64,000 nucleotides of DNA from Poriferisodalis sp965215815. Its GTDB lineage: Bacteria; Actinomycetota; Acidimicrobiia; Acidimicrobiales; Poriferisodalaceae. The notes beneath the pieces are model-generated. The model was not told where the DNA came from. It did no database searches and saw only the letters and a program-made list of their open reading frames with translations. Made by a program: the position numbers and the translations under genes. Of the stretch, positions 46,301 to 49,169 are shown piece by piece; position 1 is the stretch's first letter, and the number at the start of each line of letters is the position of its first letter. The stretch covers positions 434,001 to 498,000 of the forward strand of contig NZ_CBDCEO010000013.1 of assembly GCF_965215815.1 (NCBI RefSeq), read 5' to 3'.

Positions 46301-48036
46301 CTGCTCTGGTGCAGCTCATCGAATTCCTTGGCCGTGTCACGCGAGCCGTCGGAGCGCTTGTAGGCATAGATCTTGTTGTTGGTGCCGCCTGCGTCGTTGG
46401 ACACCCACACCGTGTTGGCATCGCACCACAAACCCTCAGGACTGCTGTTGTTGCTGTGCAGCGAGATGTCCTTGTCGGCGTCGCGGGAGCGGTCCGACAT
46501 CTTGTAGGCGTACACCTTGTCGTCGCCGGCGTCGGCCACGAACATCGTGGTCCCGTCAGAACACAGCCCCGTGGGATCGTTGTTGTTCGCCGCGTTCAGA
46601 GTGTCGAAGTCCTTGCCGGTGTCAGGGCTGCCGTCGCTGCGGCGATACGCGAAGATCTTGTCCAGCGCATGCATCGAGTTGTTCGCCACCCAGATCGTTT
46701 CGGCGTTGCCCCACACGCCCGTCGGCCAGCCCGCACCGCTCAGCGCGAAGTCGGTCGTCCGCCGCGACCCCGGCACCGCAGCAGCCGACACCTCCGCCGT
46801 GGCCGCGCTGGTGAGCGACTCGTCGAAGCTGAGGTCGTCGGCGAAGCTCACCCGCACCTTGATGGTGCTGCCCTCGTCTTGCGCACCGAGGGTGTAGGAC
46901 TGCGACGACGCATGCGCGATATCGGTGTCGGTGCCCCCGCTGGTGCGGATCCACCGGAACTCGAATTCGGCTGTCGTGAGGCCGTCGGCGTCGTCGATTC
47001 CCGACGTGAGCGCGATCAGGGTCTGGCCCACCTGGGCTGTGCCCGAGATGGCGGGCGCACCTGTGGGCGCGGTGTTCTGGGCCACGTCGACGGCTGCGCT
47101 GGTGAGCGACTCGTCGAAGCCGAGGTCGTCGGTGAAGCTCACCTTTACCTTGACCGACTTGCCCTCGTCGGCGGGGCCCAAGGTGTAGGTGGCGTTGGTG
47201 GCGGACGGGATGTCGGCGTCAGTGCCGCCGTCGACGCGGATCCACTGGTAGGAGTACTCGACGTCGTCGAGGCCGTCGGTGTCGGTGATCCCCGAGGTGT
47301 CGGCGGTGAGGACCTGTCCGGCCTTGGGGGTGCCGGTGATCGAGGGTGCGCCCATGGCGTCGGTGTTGACATGGCCCTTCACGTCGATCACGTGGGACGT
47401 GGTGAACTGTGTGACCCAGGAGGAACCGCCGTAACGATGACGGTTGTGGGAAATGGTCCAGCCCGCGGCACCCCCCTCGTCTTCCGCATCGGAGGACGTT
47501 TCTGCCAGGGCGATCGTGTTGATGTTGTTGTTTGCCCGTGCAACTGCCACGGCATAGGTCGTGCTGGCGCTCAATTTCGGGCATGTGCCGGAATCGCCAG
47601 TGGGCGCCGCGAAGTAGTGCGTCCCCGCAGCGGTGAGGTCAGACGGATTGGTGAGCGTGCAGAGCTCACCTGCGGGGCGGTTGTTGTTCGCGGTATCGAC
47701 CGACTGGAGGGTGACGGTCAGCTCATCGCCGGCGTCTGAACCTGAGTCGATAGTCTCGAATCTGATGCCGATGGAGTCCAGGACGTAGCCATCGCTGGAC
47801 GAGCCGGTGGTGAAGGCCTGAGCCCGCCTCGGAGTCCCTGAATTCAGCACGTAACTGCCGGGTGCACTCTGACCGGTGTTCTTGACCAGGGTGATGGCTG
47901 AGACCATCTGCGCCTCGGCGGGACGCTGTTCGGCAGCGATGCCAACGAGACCCGCCGCTGCGAAAGCCAGCACCGCGCAGGCCGCGAGCGGGCGTCTGTG
48001 CGACCTGGCGAGGGATACCGACACGCGTCGACGCAT
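25342..48036 (-). CDS. Giant secreted multi-domain surface protein (about 7,564 residues)
   Basis: One uninterrupted frame of 22.7 kb. Residues 1-43 are a signal peptide (twin Arg stretch, then AACAVLAFAAAGLVGIAA). Then come lectin/anchor-like modules (AQAFTTGSSSDGYVLDSIGIRF type) and Ig-like domains. Two beta-propeller-like blocks lie at about 427-665 and 1370-1615, with repeats such as PRGLWSNGETMFVVDREDRRVYAY. Three 2.09-kb composite units cover about 2,410-4,500. Many Calx-beta-like domains (VTVSAAADDDSVDDTATVTHTV) with Asp-rich, probably Ca2+-binding loops follow, then eight near-identical 110-residue repeats at about 6,193-7,073, two 102-residue Ig-like repeats and a fibronectin-like end. 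No LPxTG motif or C-terminal membrane helix is seen, so the anchoring is unknown. Likely an adhesin or cell-surface matrix protein. ATG at 48034-48036; a GTG lies directly before it. Confidence 0.9.
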   Translation of the reverse strand: MRRRVSVSLARSHRRPLAACAVLAFAAAGLVGIAAEQRPAEAQMVSAITLVKNTGQSAPGSYVLNSGTPRRAQAFTTGSSSDGYVLDSIGIRFETIDSGSDAGDELTVTLQSVDTANNNRPAGELCTLTNPSDLTAAGTHYFAAPTGDSGTCPKLSASTTYAVAVARANNNINTIALAETSSDAEDEGGAAGWTISHNRHRYGGSSWVTQFTTSHVIDVKGHVNTDAMGAPSITGTPKAGQVLTADTSGITDTDGLDDVEYSYQWIRVDGGTDADIPSATNATYTLGPADEGKSVKVKVSFTDDLGFDESLTSAAVDVAQNTAPTGAPAISGTAQVGQTLIALTSGIDDADGLTTAEFEFRWIRTSGGTDTDIAHASSQSYTLGAQDEGSTIKVRVSFADDLSFDESLTSAATAEVSAAAVPGSRRTTDFALSGAGWPTGVWGNAETIWVANNSMHALDKIFAYRRSDGSPDTGKDFDTLNAANNNDPTGLCSDGTTMFVADAGDDKVYAYKMSDRSRDADKDISLHSNNSSPEGLWCDANTVWVSNDAGGTNNKIYAYKRSDGSRDTAKEFDELHQSSGSGSTNNSQPRGLWSNGETMFVVDREDRRVYAYKFSDGSEDTAKNIDLGAANTTARGLWFDGRVLWVSDPDDDKLYAYDLPGARTGRQFWSGTATVTESATYHPTNNPVIGYDADASGFPSSSLDGGDFDYGPTTYTFSRVSVTPLGGGFYQIFAELVPRAVTGVWNKWELVSDASKHVHPIASSPTASTHNPLATDPLDPAHATWPTPAGWSDSESVELSLRAVPAAAKRGPKVGGILQVGQVVTADVSAIADDNGVSADSFGAFQWIHVDDDANETDIEGATDAAYYLTDLDVGKRLKVRVVFNDYAGFEEYPLTSAASAVVAPRRTTAVTTQVRNTGQTSAGTTGLSHSQTHLGQAFTTGSNLHGYALDSVGFHLAFPGVGSRGSAEVKLYEMDGNGRPGDALCTLDDPASFANSGVQTFDAPTGDSPCQTLAANTTYAAAVRLTGSSIPATNVGYTSTGAEDTLDPPTGWTIADSRLSYDLGSDSWSVTDNSAYFIEVDAGAVIGTQVSNTGRNVSGIAETLDTGIAQRAQAFTTGNNDGGYVLSSVGIRFGKIQAGSSPGTELTVTLNEFGAGGNPGGVLCTFTNPSEFGASGVHFFDAPAEIERACPRLPPIGTYFVVVERANATTQDIWLTRSGVSSDDILTPATGWRIANDGLLKSGAGWVSQSNVHMIEVRGTSKERTSIPATGAPAISGTARVGQTLIALASGINDEDGLSGVEYTFRWVRTSEGTDTDIAHASSQSYTLGAQDEGSTIKVRVSFADEAGFSESLTSVATAQVSAAAAPGSQRTSDISVAGHQIVPTGVWGNAETIWVASNVSGSEKIFAYRRRDGGRDTGKDFNTLDAAGNNVPTGLCSDGTTMFVADSGDDKVYGYKMSDRSRDADKDISLHSNNSSPEGLWCDANTVWVSNDAGGTNNKIYAYKRSDGSRDTAKDFDELHQNSGSGSTNNSQPRGLWSNGETMFVVDREDRRVYAYKLSDGSEDTAKNINLRGANAKAHGLWFDGRVLWVADPDDDKLYAYDLPGGRTGRQFWSGTATVTEATNRFGYDTDATDFPSSSLDDDDFDYGPTRYRVKELNLLPIAQDTLTAIVSPLVSDSVATNWELVLDASGSQYVYSLGSGTDSLSQSTTSWTKPSQGARWSDMEAVELSLRAVPSAVTGDPVVSGNVQVTQPVTADVSAISDGNGVSAESFGYFQWIRVDGGNETDIGGANAQVYYPVDDDIGKQLKVRVIFNDHAGFEEYPLTSAVSVEVTPPPESTEVLTQVKNTTVADIGLLAINTGIPRRGQAFTTGPSLHGYVLDSIGFYFSFANLAMAEGVAVRLYEMAEDGNPGTLLCTLDDPAIFTQLSVQRFRPPTSGSLCPTLAPNTTYAAVARVEGSTTTATHVGIVHSTAEDALDPVTGWTVADENIWYSNSWQVTPNQAQVIEVKAAAVIGTLVANTGQTADSSVSNLGTGRPKRAQAFTTGANAGGYELTSVGIRFDEIHASSQPGSELTATLNEFDASGNPGDVLCTLTHPDAFVGSGVQYFDAPTTDDDACPRLLASTSYHFVLERSNGTSQTISLNKTASDSQDTIDPATGFTVAATRRDFVQSSGAWNSESLASMIEVRGTTLVVQPDKAPTGVPTILGTPTVGEILTADTSAIADGDGLDRAEFSYQWVRTSSGSDTDIPMATQQTYTLAPADSGTTIKVKASFDDDEDHSYTLISAATVEVAATAPAVVVSTSALTVGEGSSGTYTVVLAAAPASDVVIEAAKLGGSSDVALSSSPLTLTFTVSNWSAPQIVTVTAAEDDDTADDLAVVTHTVDAANSANEYDEVAVAIVVVTVADNDTIKLVGNTVNSVFGNEGVALTANTTKRGQRFRTGPQESGYRAGSASVWFNGYFGLAQGETPTLAVEVTIFEAVPAQVPQNLFHPGDLLDTYLPSEAVCTLVSPDSYVENGENVFAAPDSCPPLAPDAWYLIVVERLSTSNHSVGLKDYGHDAAPYVDVDSVPGWRTVPECIYFSSQHDAWGECNEFVLLGFEVRGGVGAVPGLDVSMSAMEVTEFGEGSFTAALTTEPAVDVIVDISVMENSDLTVSSPSLTFTPADWNTPQTVTISALNFDLSTATSPTEMVSLAVAEGSSPEYVGIAGKSVEVTVVEGVPGVTVSPTSLLVPEGGSAVYTVVLDARPSASVTVDATVTGGVTVSPSSLTFSASDWFRPQSVMVSAAPDDNLLYELVTVSHAVNHGTASEYSAVTAGDVAVTVIDDEASTLFDNTGLRGASRVFLSREARELNQAFTTGPGSGGFELANVGIVPFTHGAGSAGKIAAVIMAAASPGSHVPGDVVCTLTAPAKYVLGAVNLFTATESCHLAADTTYFFELRRTDDNDETLRVWLTPLVSADDDSAPGWSLPIKVRRRNRSDASLRSFGEFMQLEITGAALPGVFAPSALTVGEGTDGTYTVALATEPTSDVVIELAKLGGSSDVTVLPASLTFSPSTWATPQTVTVTGAEDADTADDLAVVNLTVKVADSAAEYADMAAHAVVVTVAENDTTKLAGNVDAFSGGDVLGLTASFPHRVQEFTTGPQGSGYRVASVSLWFQGYFGLSQGDTSTLAVEVTIAEAVPAQIWGNNDVYYSGHIPGEVVCTLVSPDSYVENGENVFVVPASCPALAPNTRYLVDAELLGESNHAVLMRYAQHDFPPYVDADSADGWRMRRDCTLFEIADDRWEDCDQHEAFGLEIRGGAAAVPGIGVSPMSLEVTEFGVGTLEVELAYEPAGNVTVELSVGDGLTLSSGSLMFTLSDWDIPQPVTVSALNFDLATAVSPTETVSLAVAEGSSPEYVRVADAGVEVTVVEGVAGVTVSKAVLSVPEGGSGAYTVALDARPSASVTVNVSATGDVTVSPSSLTFSATDWQTPKTVMVSAADDDDLLYSLATVSHAVVHGTASEYSAVTAGDVAVTVVDDEASTLLANVGQKPGDFYVFTGVARKTAQSFVTGPSSGGYDLASVGLNLRNYSAGSTGEITAVITTAVPFSNPYIVAGEAVCTLAVPARYVNGAVNLFIATETCHLAPDTTYFLQLQRSDHNYPGAEIWSNGTSDLDDGSAMGWSLPVRLERVTDGDPRSFSSYAQLEIAGAALPGVVAPSALTVGEGTNGTYTVALATEPTADVVIEVAKLGGSSDVTVAPASLTFSSSTWATPQTVTVTAAEDAETADDLAVVNLTVKVADSAAEYADMAAHAVVVTVADNDTTKLVGNVDALSGGEVLGLTANVPHRVQEFTTGPQWSGYRVASVSLWFLGYFGLSQGDTSTLAVEVTIAEAVPAQIWQPGLVEFLRGPIPGEVVCTLVSPDSYVENGENVFVVPASCPALAPNTRYLVDAELLGESNHAVLMRYAQHITSPYVDADSADGWRMRRDCVVFDGVDDRWEHCDQLEAFGLEIRGGAAAVPGIGVSPMSLEVTEFGVGTLEVELAHEPAGNVTVELSVGGGLTLSSGSLMFTLSDWDIPQPVTVSALNFDLATASSPTETVSVSVADGSSPEYLRGAGASVEVTVVEGVPGVTVSEALLSVPEGGSGTYTVALNARPSASVTVNVSVTGDVTVSPSSLTFSATDWQTPKTVMVSAADDDDLRHSLATVSHAVVHGTASEYSAVTAADVAVIVVDDEASTLAANTGQDRDELLNFRSAFRKAAQAFATGSNSGGYELASVGVVPRSYTDAPSGEITAVINSAVSDATLGYVSGEAVCTLSAPAHYVPGAVNLFVATASCNLAADTSYFFELQRSANSDPAIEIWGTAASGLDDGSAMGWSLPHSEQITVGTTTASTVPTRYMQLEIAGAALPAVVVSETSLTVDEGDTGTYTVALGLAPTSDVVIDVGFGDGSDSDVTVLPASLTFTPQNWAAAQDVTVSAGQDVDSTDDTATVTHAVNAANSADEYDSVSVDSVSVTVTDDETGSDAVTVSVSELALNEAGTGTYTVVLGAEPTSDVVIDVAFGDGSDSDVEVSTDGVNFGSTATLTFTSSTWSAEQTVTVSAAADDDSVNDTATVTHTVNDDDSADEYDGVSIASVTVEVTDDDPVGLTLSTTSLDFHTEGQTNGLTYSVKLDSEPSGEVTVDITLVDLESYETVTVSTDGTFGTTASLTFDSSNWSTPQVVTVLSPVDDNGADVAAKIRHTVAAGSAAEYVGVTADLPVTVPDFTFLFVTTKFDGGAAVLEGGSEDFEVVLTVLPTANVTVDIAASGALTVSTDGNFASSVSLLFTPSNWETAQIVTVSAAQDDGNQVHETESLTTTVAAGSAAEYVAKFSSFTRSVVVADDDTGAGVTVSPVSLEVEEGDSVGSTYTVVLDALPSTPVAVSVVAEDGSDVTVDLERLVFETGNWNTPQTVTVTAAGDADMVADSVAISHAVEARYFSLFDLYSALEYVALASVDGVDVTVVDDDGPSVSVSELAVGEGGTGTYTVVLNVAPTSDVVIDVAFGDGSDGDVSVSTDGVNFGSTATLTFTSSTWSTVQTVTVSAAADDDSVDDTATVTHTVDDAQSDNNYDGVPIPSVAVTVADDDSKVIVSVSELAVVEAGTGSYTVVLGLAPGSDVVVDVAFGDGSDSDVSVSTDAVNFAATATLTFTSSNWATVQTVTVKAAGDDDSVDDTAMVTHTVDDASSDDAFDGLSIASVDVTVDDDDPVGLTLSKTSLAFTHEGQNGVSYSVELDSEPSGEVTVDITLVDLESHETVTVSTDGTFGTTASLTFDSSNWSTPQVVTVKSPVDDNGADVAAKIRHTVAAGSAAEYVGVTADLPVTVLDFTILFVTTIFDGGNTVLEGGSKDFEVALSAVPTANVTVDIAASGALTVSTDGNFASSVSLLFTPSNWETDQIVTVSAAQDDGNQVHETESLRTTVAAGSAAEYVAKFTAQTRSVVVADDDTGAGVTVSPATLEVAEGSTGSNDIAGSTYMVVLDALPSTPVAVSVVAEDGSDVTVDLDELVFDTGNWNTPQTVTVTAAGDADMVADSVAISHAVAAVFSAGSKYSALEYVALASVDGVDVTVVDDDGPTVSVSELAVGEGGTGTYTVVLNVAPTSDVVIDVAFGDGSDSDVQVSTDGVNFGSTATLTFTSSDWATVQTVTVSAAADDDSVDDTATVTHAVNDASSDNAYDGVPIASVDVTVDDSSSVGLTLSTSSSDFAAEGQTGVSYTVALDSQPTADVTVDITVQDLASYETVTVSTDGTFGTTASLTFDASNWSTPQVVTVLSPADDNGADVAAKIRHAVAAGSAAEYVGVTADLPVTVPDITIVFVTANFDGGAAVLEGGTKDFKVAMSAAPTANVTVNVNASGALTVSTDGNFASSVSLLFTPSNWETPQIVTVAAAQDVNQVHETESLVLTVAAGSAAEYVAEVSSLTRSVVVADDDTSAGVTVSPATLEMAEGSTGSNDIADSTYTVVLDALPSTPVAVSVTAEDDSGVTVSPEQLVFYTSNWSTPQTVTVTAAADDADVVADSAAISHAVEAEFSHGSNNSALEYVALASVDGVAVTVVDDDGPTVSVSELAVGEGGTGTYTVVLNVAPASDVVIDVAVTGDSDVQVSTDGVNFGSTASLTFTSSDWNMAQTVTVSAAADDDKADDTATVTHTVDDSQSDDDYDGVPIDSVAVSVDDDDVGVSVSPTELGVDEGSSAGYDVVLEVAPGSDVVIDVAVTGDGDVTVSPSTLTFTALNWSTVQTVTVSAAADADKVDDTATVTHTVDDSQSDDDYDGLSIDSVAVSVDDDDVGVSVSPTELGVDEGSSAGYDVVLEVAPGSDVVIDVAVTGDGDVSVSPATLTFTALNWSTVQTVTVSAAADADRVDDAATVTHTVDDSQSDDDYDGLSIDSVAVSVDDDDVGVSVSPTELGVDEGSSAGYDVVLEVAPGSDVVIDVAVSGDGDVSVSPSTLTFTALNWSTAQTVTVSAAADADRVDDAATVTHTVDDSQSDDDYDGLSIDSVAVSVDDDDVGVSVSPTELGVGEGSSAGYDVVLEVAPGSDVVIDVAVTGDGDVSVSPATLTFTALNWSTAQTVTVSAAADADKVDDTATVTHTVDDSQSDDDYDGLSIDSVAVSVDDDDVGVSVSPTELGVGEGSSAGYDVVLEVAPGSDVVIDVAVSGDGDVSVSPSTLTFTALNWSTAQTVTVSAAADADKVDDTATVTHTVDDSQSDDDYDGLSIDSVAVSVDDDDVGVSVSPTELGVGEGSSAGYDVVLEVAPGSDVVIDVAVTGDGDVSVSPATLTFTALNWSTAQTVTVSAAADADKVDDTATVTHTVDDSQSDDDYDGLSIDSVAVSVDDDDVGVSVSPTELGVGEGSSAGYDVVLEVAPGSDVVIDVAVTGDGDVSVSPATLTFTALNWSTAQTVTVSAAADADKVDDTATVTHTVDDSQSDDDYDGLSIDSVAVSVDDDDVGVSVSPTELGVDEGSSAGYDVVLEVAPGSDVVIDVAVSGDGDVSVSPSTLTFTALNWSTAQTVTVSAAADADKADDTATVTHTVDDAQSDDDYDGLSIDSVAVSVDDTTNSSAMGAPTISGTAQVDETVTASVSGITDADGLSGVQFNYQWIRTSSGTDTDIPNATNQTYQLAPADEGATIKVRVSFTDQAGHSESLISVPTVVVLAAAVVNSSAMGAPTISGTAQVDETVTASVSGITDADGLSGVQFNYQWIRTSSGTDTDIPNATNQSYQLAPADEGATIKVRVSFTDQAGHSESLISVPTVAVRTADDPGLAVTNVEVTKGGGPTATTVVTETNGYVQARVRLAWDAPVAQVDEVVGYRVERRTHYCYADPAGVDRLTFWSKVNEWDFEQATARHAGDEFSVDPSQLSFVDLGHSRTYVGDDGTEYTTQPSGVSLSSAESGNGAFVTIRREYRIVTIRDDAEPVYSSSLLVGYDHTASGNNRITVTPQPTELSEPNCAGTAPAITLGDIAVTAIGTTTATVTVPIDNADNTWVYFGYATNTIGWQYRYVRVSSSTATVTLTGLEPGTRYYVQASLDQGFDFGRNRVTNFDTLPGN
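26226..26811. repeat. Two tandem 306-bp Ig-like repeats in the giant gene
   Basis: The run GTCGGGACGCTGATGAGCGA begins at 26231 and again at 26537, 306 bases apart (102 codons), and the two units are almost identical. Each encodes an Ig-like domain beginning NSSAMGAPTISGTAQVDET. Confidence 0.9.
26818..29460. repeat. Eight tandem 330-bp repeats (110-residue Calx-beta-like units)
   Basis: The block GTGGGCGACACCGACACCCC or its one-base variants recurs at 27121, 27451, 27781, 28111, 28441, 28771, 29101 and 29431, exactly 330 bases apart. Each unit encodes GVSVSPTELGVDEGSSAGYD and ends with the Asp-rich SVDDDD. Units differ by a few percent of bases, in patchwork combinations (for example VTGDG/VSGDG, SPATL/SPSTL, GVDEG/GVGEG), consistent with gene conversion among them. 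Confidence 0.95.
29780..34150. repeat. Three divergent copies of a multi-domain Calx-beta block
   Basis: A block of about 1.45-1.8 kb recurs three times. Landmarks are the run coding for SVGLTLS or PVGLTLS, the ADLPVTV element, the SVVVADDDT element and the VDDDGPxVSVSELAV element. The last is seen on the plus strand as GGGCCATCGTCATCGACC or its variant near 29801, 31254 and 33066. Copies are less alike than the 330-bp units, suggesting an older duplication. Confidence 0.8.
34540..40797. repeat. Three composite superrepeats of about 2.09 kb
   Basis: GCCATTCTCGACATAGGAAT lies at 36301, 38386 and 40474, that is 2,085 and 2,088 bases apart. Each unit encodes an anchor-like module, two Calx-beta-like domains (EVTEFG and SVPEGGSG types), a second anchor-like module (TGPSSGGYDLASVG type) and one more Calx-beta-like domain. 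The two units nearer the C-terminus share a nearly perfect stretch of about 165 bases around 36196 and 38281. Confidence 0.9.
43190..46755. repeat. Duplicated beta-propeller block, 2,838 bp apart
   Basis: GTCCTCGCGGTCCACCACGA lies at 43381 and 46219. The surrounding 700 bases at 43190-43925 and 46040-46755 are nearly identical and encode five propeller-like blades of about 50 residues each (PTGVWGNAETIWVA, PTGLCSDGTTMFVAD, PEGLWCDANTVWVS, PRGLWSNGETMFVVD, GLWFDGRVLWV). The duplication covers 946 codons including Ig-like and anchor-like modules. Confidence 0.9.
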
Positions 48037-48071
48037 CACACTTGACGCTGGACGGTTGGGCCTCTACCCAT
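48036..48071 (-). CDS. Micro-ORF overlapping the giant gene start (candidate leader peptide)
   Basis: Five bases after the C-tract on the minus strand an ATG opens an 11-codon frame, MGRGPTVQRQV. Its TGA stop shares one base with the giant gene ATG (TGATG). No good ribosome site precedes the giant gene itself, so coupling from this short frame could load ribosomes on it. It may also be chance. Confidence 0.25.
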   Translation of the reverse strand: MGRGPTVQRQV

Positions 48072-48076
48072 TCTGC

Positions 48077-48090
48077 GGGGGGGGGGGGGG
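48077..48090. repeat. 14-base G:C homopolymer upstream of the giant gene
   Basis: Fourteen consecutive G on the plus strand (C on the coding strand), 40 bases before the giant gene ATG. Such a run is extremely rare in ordinary sequence and is prone to slipped-strand mispairing. An upstream ATG at 48100-48102 reads through the run into a TAG that is in frame with the giant gene, so length changes cannot make a longer N-terminus; an effect would be on promoter spacing or the leader. Confidence 0.95.
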
Positions 48091-48118
48091 TACCAACGTC
48101 ATGGCGGATCTCCAGAAA

Positions 48119-48137
48119 CCGGTGCTACCTGCACCGG
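48119..48137. promoter_or_regulatory. Hairpin in the giant gene upstream region
   Basis: CCGGTGC and GCACCGG form a perfect 7-bp stem around TACCT, about 83 bases upstream of the giant ATG and 29 bases upstream of the homopolymer run. It could be a protein-binding site or part of the mRNA leader. Confidence 0.4.
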
Positions 48138-48253
48138 ATTGCTGCCATGCATTCTAGAGCATGTATGCGTCTATACCATAAAAACATGATCTGAGATGAA
48201 CGTTGGCGGCGCGCTGAATCCGAGCTATTCAGCAGACACCGTCCACCCGATGT

Positions 48254-48460
48254 CTAGGAGCCGGCTGTGCGCGAGTTGATGTCAGCCACCGCATCAATCA
48301 GCGCGCTTGTCTCGATCTTTATGACGCCCAAAGTGGTCTTGATCTGCCCCAGCTCGCGATCCACCTTGTCGAAGCGACCGTCCGACTTGTCAAGACGCTG
48401 ATTGAGGCGACCCTCCATTGCCTCCAAGTGGGCCATCACAGCGTCAGGTGCAGTTGCCAT
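48254..48460 (-). CDS. Small coiled-coil protein
   Basis: 68 residues with a heptad-like pattern (VMAHLEAMEGRLNQRLDKSDGR, then FDKVDRELGQIKTTLGVIK), so a short helical coiled coil with repeats of DK/DR spacing. It has no signal peptide and no other motif. It lies upstream of and on the same strand as the giant gene, 218 bases away, with a long AT-richer gap between them. Function unknown; similar short coiled-coil proteins are common near phage, toxin or surface-protein genes. Confidence 0.5.
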   Translation of the reverse strand: MATAPDAVMAHLEAMEGRLNQRLDKSDGRFDKVDRELGQIKTTLGVIKIETSALIDAVADINSRTAGS

Positions 48461-48623
48461 GTTCGAACATTAGGCATCGTAGCGCGACCGGAGCTCATGA
48501 TTTATTGCACTCAGTCGATGTCGAGCGTGGCCAGTTCTGCCCAGCCATGGTGAACCCCTGCCTTGCCGATCCACTGGGCTGGGCGGACATGTGTTGGAGG
48601 TTGCAAGACATACTGGGGACGCC

Positions 48624-49124
48624 ATGACCGCTGAAGAACGACTGCAGACCATCCGGTTGATTCACGATTCGCCGTTGCGGATCGTGCTTTCGGTGACGGG
48701 CGGCGGGGTGCTGGCGCTGAGCGACCTGCTGACGATTCCGGGCGGCTCGCGCACGATCCTTGAGGCCGGCGTCCCGTACTCGGTGAAATCGCTCTATGAG
48801 CTGATGGGCTCAGAACTTGAGCCGCACGTCTCCGACGACGCGGCGCTGGCGATGGCCGACGGCTGCCTGGCCCGGGCCCAGTACCTCGTCTCGACACCGA
48901 AGCCTGGAACCGAGCCGTGGCCGCTCGCCGGCATCTCGTGCACAGCCGCGCTGGTGACTGATCCGCCGCGACGGGGCGAAGACCGGGCACACATCGCCGC
49001 AGTCAGTGGCTCGGGCATCCGGATCGCCCGCAAGATCACCTACGACACCGACGACCGAATCGCCCAAGACCGCCAGACCTCCGACGCTCTGCTCGAACTC
49101 ATCGCCGAGGTCGCCAAGGGCTGA
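48624..49124 (+). CDS. CinA C-terminal-like nicotinamide-nucleotide amidohydrolase family protein
   Basis: 166 residues. The region GGGVLALSDLLTIPGGSRTILEAGVPYS is the CinA-C/PncC signature: a Gly-rich loop with the catalytic Ser region and SRTxLExxVPYS. The C-terminal CTAALVTDPPRRGEDRAHIA resembles the second conserved part of the domain (GPxGGxxxKPVG in canonical PncC), but it is changed, so substrate or activity may differ from deamidation of NMN. Most CinA-C proteins are about 160 residues, as here. Start at the ATG 48624 (MTAEERL), following a GGGGACG site. It converges with the CoA-transferase at 49170. Confidence 0.75.
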   Translation: MTAEERLQTIRLIHDSPLRIVLSVTGGGVLALSDLLTIPGGSRTILEAGVPYSVKSLYELMGSELEPHVSDDAALAMADGCLARAQYLVSTPKPGTEPWPLAGISCTAALVTDPPRRGEDRAHIAAVSGSGIRIARKITYDTDDRIAQDRQTSDALLELIAEVAKG

Positions 49125-49169
49125 GTGCTCAGCGTCCGGCCCCGCTGAGCGCCCGGGCCCGGCTGAGGC

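Noticed and set aside
48539..48584. Inverted repeat GCCCAGCC/GGCTGGGC upstream of the CinA-like gene
   Set aside because: 8-bp arms with a 30-base loop in GC-rich DNA are expected by chance, and there is no further support.
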